Below are positions 33,809-40,962 of a stretch of DNA of 56,272 bases, piece by piece. Below the pieces are notes generated by a model, which saw only the letters and a program-made list of their open reading frames with translations, searched no databases and was not told the origin of the DNA. The stretch is taken from contig JAIYAA010000170.1 in NCBI GenBank assembly GCA_027489295.1, positions 1-56,272 on the forward strand, in the 5' to 3' direction. The DNA is from Sphingomonadales bacterium (GTDB lineage: Bacteria; Pseudomonadota; Alphaproteobacteria; Sphingomonadales; Sphingomonadaceae). The first letter of the stretch is position 1, and every line of letters begins with the position of its first letter. The position numbers and the translations under genes were made by a program.

Positions 33809-34785
33809 TGCTGAAGCAGGAACTCGAAGACGGCCAGGCCAGCCTTGCCGATCCCCATTTCCGCGCCGACGTGCTGACCGGCCTTGCCGCCAGCCCGCGC
33901 GCGATCCCGGCGCGCTGGTTCTACGATCGCCGCGGCTCCGAGCTGTTCGAGGAAATTACCGAACTCCCCGAATATTACCCGACCCGCACCGAGACGGCGC
34001 TGCTCGAATCGATCGCGGGTGATCTCGCCACCCTCGCCGCGCCCAATGCGGCGGTAGTCGAGTTCGGCTCGGGCTCGTCGGTGAAGACGCCGCGACTGCT
34101 GCGCGCGATCGATCCGGCGGCCTATGTACCGATCGACATTTCCGGCGAGTTCCTGCGCCATTCGGCCGCCCAGCTCTCCCAGGCGTTTCCGGGGCTGCCG
34201 GTCTATCCGGTGGAGGCCGATTTCCTCCGCCCGGTGCCGCTGCCCGAGCAGGTCGCGAAGATGCCGAAGCTGGGCTTCTTCCCCGGCTCGACGATCGGCA
34301 ACATGAATGCCTGGCATGCGGTCGACCTGCTGCGCGCGATGCGCGAATGGCTGGGCGAAGGCGCGCGGCTGCTGATCGGCATGGACAGGGTGAAGTCGCC
34401 CGACGTGCTCGTCCCCGCCTATGACGATGCGGCGGGCGTGACGGCGGCGTTCAACCTGAACCTGCTCGAGCGCATCAACCGCGAGCTGGACGGCACGATT
34501 CCCGTCGACGCCTTCCGCCACCGTGCGATCTGGAACACCGATTTCGCGCGCATCGAAATGCATCTGGAAGCGCAGCGCGATGTCGATTTTACCGTCGACG
34601 GTCGCCCCTTCGCGATGGCCGCGGGCGAGACGATCCACACCGAGAACAGCCACAAATACGGCCCCAACGGCGCGCGCCAGCTGCTGCGCTCGGGCGGCTG
34701 GACGCCGATCGAGCAATGGACCGACGACAAGGACTGGTTCGCGCTGATCCTGTGCGAGGCCCAGCCGCTGCGCCGCGCGCCCTAA
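33808..34785 (+). CDS. egtD: L-histidine N-alpha-methyltransferase
   Basis: A 325-residue enzyme that trimethylates histidine to hercynine using SAM, the first step of ergothioneine synthesis. SAM motif VVEFGSGSSVKT (about 83-94). The substrate-side elements YYPTRTETALL near residue 57 and ENSHKYG near the C-terminus are those of EgtD. It overlaps egtB by one base (TGATG), so they are translated together; the PLP enzyme follows after 43 bases. Confidence 0.95.
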   Translation: MLKQELEDGQASLADPHFRADVLTGLAASPRAIPARWFYDRRGSELFEEITELPEYYPTRTETALLESIAGDLATLAAPNAAVVEFGSGSSVKTPRLLRAIDPAAYVPIDISGEFLRHSAAQLSQAFPGLPVYPVEADFLRPVPLPEQVAKMPKLGFFPGSTIGNMNAWHAVDLLRAMREWLGEGARLLIGMDRVKSPDVLVPAYDDAAGVTAAFNLNLLERINRELDGTIPVDAFRHRAIWNTDFARIEMHLEAQRDVDFTVDGRPFAMAAGETIHTENSHKYGPNGARQLLRSGGWTPIEQWTDDKDWFALILCEAQPLRRAP

Positions 34786-34828
34786 CAGGCCGTTGACCGG
34801 GCAAGCGCGAGGCAGCAAGGCATTGTCC

Positions 34829-35830
34829 ATGCGCTTCTTCTCGGACAATGCCGCCGCCGTCTGCCCGCCCGTGCTCCAGGCGCTGGTTGACGCCAACACG
34901 CTCGACACCGCCTATGATGGCGATGCCTGGTCGAAACGGCTCGACAGCGCCTTTTCGGACCTGTTCGGCACGCAGGTTCGCGCGCTGTGGGTGCCGACCG
35001 GCACGGCGGCGAACTGCCTCGCGCTGACCGCGCTGTGTCCGCCGCATGGCGGCATCGTCTGCCACCGCGACGCGCACATCAATTGCGACGAGGGCGGCGC
35101 GCCCGAATTCTACACCCACGGCGCCAAGCTGCTGACCGCCACCGGCGCCGGCGCCAAGCTGACGCCCGAGGCGATCCGGGCGGTGATCGATCCGATCCGC
35201 AACGACGTCCACCAGGTACAGCCGCACGCCATCTCGATCACCAACGCGACCGAATACGGGCTGGTCTACACCCCCGACGAGGTCGCAGTGATCGGCGACC
35301 TCGCCAAGGCGCGGAAGCTCGGCCTGCACATGGACGGCGCCCGCTTCGCGAATGCCGTGGCGCATCTCGGCTGCCATCCGGGCGACGTCACCTGGCGCGC
35401 GGGCGTCGACGCGCTGAGCTTCGGCTTCGTCAAGAATGGCGGCATGAGCGCCGAGGCACTGGTGTTCTTCCGCCCCGAACTTGCCGACGTCACGCTCTAC
35501 CGCCGCAAGCGTGCCGGCCTGCTCTTTTCCAAGGGCCGCTACCTCGCCGCGCAGCTGCTGGCGATGATCGAGGACGATGTCTGGCGCATCAATGCCCGCG
35601 CCGCCAATGCGGGCGCCGGGCTGCTGGCGGCAGCGGCGGGCGACCGGCTGGTCCATCCCGTCCAAGCCAATGAAGTGTTCCTGAAGGCGACCCCCGAGGA
35701 AGCAGCAAGCCTGCGCGCGCTCGGCTTCGATTTCTACGACTGGGCCGAGGGCGAAGTCCGCCTCGTCACCAGCTGGGACCAGGCCGAGGATGCCATCCGC
35801 CCCTTGGCCGACGCGATCGCGGCGCTGTGA
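34829..35830 (+). CDS. PLP-dependent threonine aldolase/beta-eliminating lyase family enzyme
   Basis: A 333-residue fold-type I PLP enzyme. The Schiff-base lysine is Lys202 in SFGFVKNGGMSAEA, and the PLP aspartate is Asp169 in LGLHMDGARFA; the phosphate-binding region is VPTGTAANCLAL. Best overall match by eye is low-specificity L-threonine aldolase (threonine to glycine and acetaldehyde), whose Pfam family also includes C-S and C-N beta-lyases. Its place in the egt operon raises the alternative that it cleaves hercynylcysteine sulfoxide (EgtE/Egt2 role). ATG at 34829 preferred over an upstream ATG (34793). Ends in a GTGA overlap with the EamA gene. Confidence 0.85.
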   Translation: MRFFSDNAAAVCPPVLQALVDANTLDTAYDGDAWSKRLDSAFSDLFGTQVRALWVPTGTAANCLALTALCPPHGGIVCHRDAHINCDEGGAPEFYTHGAKLLTATGAGAKLTPEAIRAVIDPIRNDVHQVQPHAISITNATEYGLVYTPDEVAVIGDLAKARKLGLHMDGARFANAVAHLGCHPGDVTWRAGVDALSFGFVKNGGMSAEALVFFRPELADVTLYRRKRAGLLFSKGRYLAAQLLAMIEDDVWRINARAANAGAGLLAAAAGDRLVHPVQANEVFLKATPEEAASLRALGFDFYDWAEGEVRLVTSWDQAEDAIRPLADAIAAL

Positions 35831-36747
35831 TCGGGGCCCCGGCCCTGCCGCGCTCGGCGCGGATCACCGTGCTGATCCCGTTTTTGCTGGTGACGCTGAT
35901 CTGGGGATCGACCTGGCTCGTCATCAAGGACCAGCTGGCGGTGGTGCCGCCGAGCTGGTCGGTGAGCTACCGCTTCCTCGTCGCCGGGGTGACGACATTG
36001 CTCTGGGCGGCCTCCCGCCGCGACCGGCTGTGGCTGGACGCGCGGGGGTTCGCCTTTGCGGGCGCGCTGGGGCTCGCGCAATTCGTGCTCAACTTCAACT
36101 TCGTCTACCGCGCCGAGGCGCACGTCACCTCGGGCGTGGTGGCGGTGGTCTATGCCCTGCTGCTGGTACCGAACGCGATTCTCGCGCGGATCTTCCTCGG
36201 CCAGAAGATGGGGCGGCAGCTGCTGCTCGGCTCGGTCGTGGCGATGGCGGGCGTTGCGCTGCTGTTCGTCCATGAAGCGCGGCTCAACCCCGTCGGCCCG
36301 CACGAGGCGCTGATCGGGATCGGCATCGCGCTGGCCGGCGTGCTTTCCGCCTCAGTCGCCAACGTGATGCAGGCGACGGGCACCGCCAAGGCCTATCCGA
36401 TGGCGTCCACGCTCGGCTGGGCGATGCTGATCGGCGCCGCGCTCGATGCCGGCTTCGCGTTGGCCACCGTCGGCCCGCCGGTGATCGAGACGCGGCCGGC
36501 CTACCTGCTCGGCATCGTCTATCTGGGCGTGATCGGTTCTTCGATCACCTTCACCCTCTATTTCCAGCTGATCCGCACCATCGGCCCCGCCAAGGCGGCC
36601 TATACGAGCGTGCTGATCCCCGTGATCGCGATGCTGCTCTCGACGCTGTTCGAGGGCTATCGCTGGTCGCTGCTGGCGGTGGGCGGCGGCGTGCTGGTGC
36701 TGGTGGGGCTGGTGCTGGCCTTGAGGGCGCGCAGGCCCAACCGGTAA
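35827..36747 (+). CDS. EamA/DMT family permease in the egt operon
   Basis: A 306-residue ten-helix transporter with two EamA repeats (first ends near VAMAGVALLFVHE, second from LIGIGIALAGVLSASVANVMQA to LVLVGLVLALRAR). The GTG start overlaps the stop of the PLP enzyme (GTGA), so it belongs to the egtB-egtD unit. By position it could export or import ergothioneine or a related betaine; nothing in the sequence proves that. Its 3' end overlaps the convergent SDR gene by 91 bp. Confidence 0.85.
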   Translation: MIGAPALPRSARITVLIPFLLVTLIWGSTWLVIKDQLAVVPPSWSVSYRFLVAGVTTLLWAASRRDRLWLDARGFAFAGALGLAQFVLNFNFVYRAEAHVTSGVVAVVYALLLVPNAILARIFLGQKMGRQLLLGSVVAMAGVALLFVHEARLNPVGPHEALIGIGIALAGVLSASVANVMQATGTAKAYPMASTLGWAMLIGAALDAGFALATVGPPVIETRPAYLLGIVYLGVIGSSITFTLYFQLIRTIGPAKAAYTSVLIPVIAMLLSTLFEGYRWSLLAVGGGVLVLVGLVLALRARRPNR

Positions 36748-37484
36748 TCGGTGTAGCGCGGCCGCCAGCCGAGCAGCCGCTTCGCCTTGCCGTTCGCGAC
36801 GCGGCGATTCTCGGCATAGAAGGCGCGAGAGGCGGGGCTGAGCGCCACCTCGTCCGGGCTCACGGCAGGTCCGGGATCGATGCCGAGCAGCTCGGCCGCA
36901 TAGGCGAGCACCTCGGCCTGCGGCGCGGGTAGGTCGTCGGCGAGGTTGTACGCGCCCGGCGGCCCGTCGAACGCCGCGATCACGCCCGCGACGAGATCGT
37001 CGACATGCACCCGGCTGAACACCTGGCCGGGGAAGAACACCCGCACCGCGCCCGCCGCCATCCGCTCCAGCGCCGAGCGTTCGGGGCCGTAGATGCCCGG
37101 CAGGCGGAAGACATGCGCGTTGGGCAGGCTTCCCCAGCCGCGATCGGCATCCCGCCGGCCGCCCCGCCGCCCGCGCAACGGCGCGCGCTCATCCACCCAG
37201 CCACCACCGGTATCGCCATAGACGCCGGTGGAGGAGAGATAGCCGAGCCACGCGCCGCTGGCGGCGAGGTCGGCGCCATGAGCGGCGAGCACCGGATCGG
37301 CCTCGCCGGGGGGAATGCTCGACAGGATATGCGTCGCCGCCGCAATCTCGGCCCGGGTGCGGTCGTGATCGCCGAAGGTGGCGCGCGTTACCGTCGCCAC
37401 GCTGCCGCCCCCGGCCGCCACCGCCGCCATCAGCCGGGACGCGGTGTAGCCCGGGCCGAAGACGAGCAGACGCACCACGCTCAC
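36657..37484 (-). CDS. SDR family NAD(P)-dependent epimerase-like protein
   Basis: A 275-residue protein. The Rossmann start is VVRLLVFGPGYTASRLMAAV, with the strand/helix pattern and SSTGVYGDTGGGW (active-site Ser/Tyr region) of atypical extended SDRs, followed by FRLPGIYGPERSALERM and FSRVHVDDLVAGVIAAF. Related proteins are annotated as nucleoside-diphosphate-sugar epimerases, with no fixed substrate. The last 30 residues (Ser/Thr/Pro-rich) are coded on the opposite strand of the EamA gene. The GTG start is in a 4-bp overlap with the upstream M28 peptidase stop. Confidence 0.8.
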   Translation of the reverse strand: MSVVRLLVFGPGYTASRLMAAVAAGGGSVATVTRATFGDHDRTRAEIAAATHILSSIPPGEADPVLAAHGADLAASGAWLGYLSSTGVYGDTGGGWVDERAPLRGRRGGRRDADRGWGSLPNAHVFRLPGIYGPERSALERMAAGAVRVFFPGQVFSRVHVDDLVAGVIAAFDGPPGAYNLADDLPAPQAEVLAYAAELLGIDPGPAVSPDEVALSPASRAFYAENRRVANGKAKRLLGWRPRYTDYRLGLRALKASTSPTSTSTPPPTASSDQR

Positions 37485-39100
37485 TGTGCGCCCGCGCCTC
37501 CGAACAGCGTCCCGAAGAAGTCGCCCTTGTTCCAGGCCGGCCGCGCATCGCCATTGGCCAGCGCCTGCACCGTGGCGAGGCCGACATGCTTGTACTTCAC
37601 CGCCGAGTCCCAGTTGAACGGCAGGTCGATCTGGTCCGACGGCTTGTGGTAGTTCTCATCAAGGAACTTGCGCGCTGCCACCGCGCCGGTGCCGCCGGGA
37701 CCGGTATCGATCGACACCGCCGGAATACCCGCCTGGACGAAACTGTAATGGTCCGAGCGGACGAAGAACATCTCTTCCGGCTCAGGATCGGGGACCACGC
37801 CCAGCCCCTCGGCCTTGGCCGCCGCCGCGACCGCCGGGCCGATGCTCGAACGTTCGCCGCCGAGCACGACCAGGTCGACCAGCGGGTAGGTGAGGATCGG
37901 CATGTCGAAGTTCACGTCGGCGACGATCGCGCCCCTGGGTACGGTCGGATAATGCGCGAAATAGTCGGAACCGATCAGCCCCTTCTCTTCCGCGGTCAGC
38001 GCCACGAACAGCAGCGAGCGGCGAGGCCGCGTGCCGCTTTCCTGGATCGCCCTGGCGATCTCCAGCACCATCGACACGCCGATCGCATTGTCCATCGCGC
38101 CATTGTAGATCGCATCGCCCTTCACCGGCTCGCCCACGCCGACGTGATCGAGATGGGCGGAGAGCACCACCGTCTGCGCCTTGAGTGTGGGATCGCTGCC
38201 CTCGATCATGCCGACGACGTTGCGGCTGTCGCGCGTCGTCAGCCGGGTCTTGCTGGCGAGTGCCAGCGTGCCGGTGAGCGCGCCGGTCGGCATGCGGCCG
38301 CCCTTGGTCTGCGCGGCGAGCACGTCGGCCCAGCGGATCTTCGCCCCCTCGAACAACTTGGCGGCCCCCGCCTGGCCCAACTGGCCGACAACCGGCGCGG
38401 TGGGCGACACCGTGTTGGCAACGCCGTCGGGTCCCGCCCAGCCGGTGCGCGGATAGGCATAGAAGGGCGCGAACTTCTCCAGGCTGAACTTCTTCGCGCG
38501 TTCCACCGTCTCGACGATCAGCACCGCCTTGGCGCCGCGCGCCGCGGCCAGCCGCGCCTTCTGCCCGTCGTCGCCGAAATGGGCGTTGACCTCGTTGGGC
38601 AGGCCCTTGGGCGTGCCGGCCAGGATCGCGACGATCTTGCCGCGCACGTCGAGACCCTTGTAGTCGTCGCGCCTGCCCTCGGGATAGACGATCCCGTAGC
38701 CGGCGAACACGACCTCGCCCTCCGCCTTGAAATCGGGCGCGGAGGGGATCGGCTCGTTCACGAAATCGGTGCCGAAGGCCAGCGCCACCGCCTTGCCGCC
38801 GCGCTTCAGCGTCCACACGGCCTTCTCGGCGGGGCGGTAGGTGGTGAGCTTGACCGGCTGGAACCAGCTGCCGGCAGCCCCCGGCTTGAGGCCGATCGCC
38901 GCCATGCGCGCCGCGACATATTCGGCCGCGACGTCGAAGTCGCGGGTCCCCGCCTCGCGGCCGCGCAGCGCGTCCGAGGCGAGGAACTGGACATGCGCCC
39001 TCAGCGCCGCCTGTTCAGGGGTGAGCGGGGCCGCCTGCTGCGCCAGCGCGGGGCTGGAGAGCAGGAGCAGGGCGAGCAGCGGGCGAAGCTTCATCACCAT
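37481..39100 (-). CDS. secreted M28 family metallopeptidase (copy 1)
   Basis: A 539-residue protein with a signal peptide (KLRPLLALLLLSSPALAQ). A PA-domain insertion (about 130-270) lies within an M28 di-zinc peptidase. Zinc ligands are visible in SAHLDHVG, NGAMDNAIG, TAEEKGLIGSDYF, ADVNFDMP and ENYHKPSDQ. It is probably an aminopeptidase acting on exported peptides. The start may be Met1 or Met3. It is a clear paralogue of the next gene upstream, which ends 15 bases before it, and its stop overlaps the SDR start. Confidence 0.9.
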   Translation of the reverse strand: MVMKLRPLLALLLLSSPALAQQAAPLTPEQAALRAHVQFLASDALRGREAGTRDFDVAAEYVAARMAAIGLKPGAAGSWFQPVKLTTYRPAEKAVWTLKRGGKAVALAFGTDFVNEPIPSAPDFKAEGEVVFAGYGIVYPEGRRDDYKGLDVRGKIVAILAGTPKGLPNEVNAHFGDDGQKARLAAARGAKAVLIVETVERAKKFSLEKFAPFYAYPRTGWAGPDGVANTVSPTAPVVGQLGQAGAAKLFEGAKIRWADVLAAQTKGGRMPTGALTGTLALASKTRLTTRDSRNVVGMIEGSDPTLKAQTVVLSAHLDHVGVGEPVKGDAIYNGAMDNAIGVSMVLEIARAIQESGTRPRRSLLFVALTAEEKGLIGSDYFAHYPTVPRGAIVADVNFDMPILTYPLVDLVVLGGERSSIGPAVAAAAKAEGLGVVPDPEPEEMFFVRSDHYSFVQAGIPAVSIDTGPGGTGAVAARKFLDENYHKPSDQIDLPFNWDSAVKYKHVGLATVQALANGDARPAWNKGDFFGTLFGGAGAQ

Positions 39101-39115
39101 CGGGTCCTTCTGCGC

Positions 39116-40768
39116 TTACTTGGCGCCGGGGCCGTCATAGGTGAGGCCGAAGAAATCGCCCTTGTTCCACACCGGCCGCTCGTCCCCGCTCGCGATCGCG
39201 TTGGCGATGCGGAAGTTCACATCGACGAAGCGCACGCCCGACTGCCAGTTGAGCGCCGGCTGCTGGTCGATCTGGTCCGACGGCTGGTGGTAATGGTTCT
39301 TCATGAAGTGATCGATCGCCGCGCGGCCTGGCCCACCCGCGCCCGGCCACAGGAACACCGAGGGCACGCCCTTGCGGACAAAGTTGTAGTGATCCGAGCG
39401 CACGAAGATGTTCTCGCCGGGCAGCGGGTCGTCGGACATCTTTACGCCAATCTCGGCCGCCGCCTTGGCGACGATCGGCCCCAGCGTCGAATGGTTCGCG
39501 CCGTACACCACGATATCCTCGAACGGATAGGTGATGATCGGCATGTCGAGATTGACGTCCGCGACGATCGTGCCCTTCACTGTGGGGTTGTTCGAGAAAT
39601 AGTCGGAGCCGACCAGCCCCTTCTCCTCGGCCGTCACCGCCAGGAACAGGATCGAGCGCCGCGGCTTGGTGCCGGCGGCCTTGAAGCGCTTGGCCTCCTC
39701 GATCAGCGAGGCGGTGCCGATCGCGTCGTCCAGCGCGCCATTGTTGATCGTATCGCCCTTCGCGTCCGGACGGCCGACGCCGATGTGATCGAGGTGCGCG
39801 GAGAGCACCACCACTTCGCTCGCCAGCTTGGGATCGCTGCCCTCGATCAGGCCGGCGACGTTGAAGCTCGGCATCGGGGTCAGCACGGTCTTTGCTGCCA
39901 CGGTGAGCGTGCCCGGCAACGGCATCGCCTTGAAGACCGCACCGTCGACTTCGGCCGCCTTGGCGATCGTCGCCCACGGGGTCTTGGCACCGGCGAACAG
40001 CTTCTCGGCGCCCGCCATGCTCAGCATGCCGAGACCGGGCGTGCCGGGGGCGGAGATGTGCCCGGTGCCATCGGCATTGCCCCAGGTAACGCGCGGACGG
40101 TTGCCATAGGCGGCGTACATCGCGAACGGCCGGCTCTTGGCGGTGATCGGCGATTCGATGGTGATATAACCGACCGCGCCGTGCTTCTTGGCGATCTCCG
40201 CCTTGGCCGCAGGGTTCTGGAAATGCGCGCCTTCCTCACCGGGGAAGCTCTTCGGGGCACCGCCGAAGAAGGCGACGATCTTGCCCTTCACGTCGACGCC
40301 CTTGTAATCGTCCCGGCCCAGACCGACGATGCCATAGCCGACGAACACCACCGGCGCGGTGACGCTGTATTCCGGTTTTTCCGGGTTCGCGCCGACGATG
40401 AAATCCTTGCCGGCCTCGAGCGTGACCGCGGCCGCCTTGCCCTTGCCGATCGACATCGCGCCGGTGCCGTCCAGCTTGTAACTGACCAACGGCACCTTCT
40501 GGAGATAGCCGCCGTCATCGCCGGCCGGCTTCAGCCCGGCGGCATAGAATTGCGCGGCGACATAGTTGGCTGCGATCTCGAATTCGGGCGTGCCGGCCTC
40601 GCGGCCCTTCAGCGCGTCCGAGGCGAGGAACATCACATGGCTTTTCAGCGCAGCCTGGTCGGCGGGCAGCGGTGCGGTGATGATCGCATTCCGCTCGGCG
40701 GCGGTCTGCGCAAGGGCGGGCGCGCCCAGGCAGAGGGCGAGGGCAAGCGGCGCAGTCGAACGAAGCAT
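39116..40768 (-). CDS. secreted M28 family metallopeptidase (copy 2)
   Basis: A 550-residue protein with a signal peptide (LRSTAPLALALCLGAPALAQ) from the ATG at 40768, behind aggga; longer frames to 40909 cover the promoter and are not coding. The architecture is the same as copy 1: PA-like insertion and M28 catalytic domain with SAHLDHIG, NGALDDAIG, TAEEKGLVGSDYF, ADVNLDMP and NHYHQPSDQ. Both copies end in a shared W/N-KGDFFG motif. Tandem duplication with divergence suggests differing peptide preference. First gene of a minus-strand unit, divergent from pepN. Confidence 0.9.
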   Translation of the reverse strand: MLRSTAPLALALCLGAPALAQTAAERNAIITAPLPADQAALKSHVMFLASDALKGREAGTPEFEIAANYVAAQFYAAGLKPAGDDGGYLQKVPLVSYKLDGTGAMSIGKGKAAAVTLEAGKDFIVGANPEKPEYSVTAPVVFVGYGIVGLGRDDYKGVDVKGKIVAFFGGAPKSFPGEEGAHFQNPAAKAEIAKKHGAVGYITIESPITAKSRPFAMYAAYGNRPRVTWGNADGTGHISAPGTPGLGMLSMAGAEKLFAGAKTPWATIAKAAEVDGAVFKAMPLPGTLTVAAKTVLTPMPSFNVAGLIEGSDPKLASEVVVLSAHLDHIGVGRPDAKGDTINNGALDDAIGTASLIEEAKRFKAAGTKPRRSILFLAVTAEEKGLVGSDYFSNNPTVKGTIVADVNLDMPIITYPFEDIVVYGANHSTLGPIVAKAAAEIGVKMSDDPLPGENIFVRSDHYNFVRKGVPSVFLWPGAGGPGRAAIDHFMKNHYHQPSDQIDQQPALNWQSGVRFVDVNFRIANAIASGDERPVWNKGDFFGLTYDGPGAK

Positions 40769-40869
40769 CGGGATTCCCTGTAGGTCGCAACAATATTTCA
40801 AGCCTAGCAGCGCCTCGGTCCTCGTCAATCGGTCGAACCGTTCATCGCAGCATTTCCTTGCCGCAACTG

Positions 40870-40901
40870 TCGAGGGAAGCAGAAGACATTGCTTCCCTCG
40901 A
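40870..40901. promoter_or_regulatory. 12-bp perfect inverted repeat in the M28/pepN promoter region
   Basis: tcgagggaagca (40870-40881) and tgcttccctcga (40890-40901) are exact reverse complements separated by eight bases. It lies 62 bases before the pepN ATG and 102 before the M28 ATG, in a 194-bp divergent spacer. It could be a dimeric operator controlling both peptidase units, or an attenuator-type hairpin. Confidence 0.55.
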
Positions 40902-40962
40902 ACAGGCAAATCGAGAGAATTAGAGTAGCAGGCTGCGCGGCTTGTCCTATATCGAACCCTGT

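Noticed and set aside
37586..40783. Open frame of 1065 codons on the plus strand opposite the two M28 genes
   Set aside because: Low-complexity Arg/Asp/His translation, no start context; the opposite strand encodes two full peptidases.
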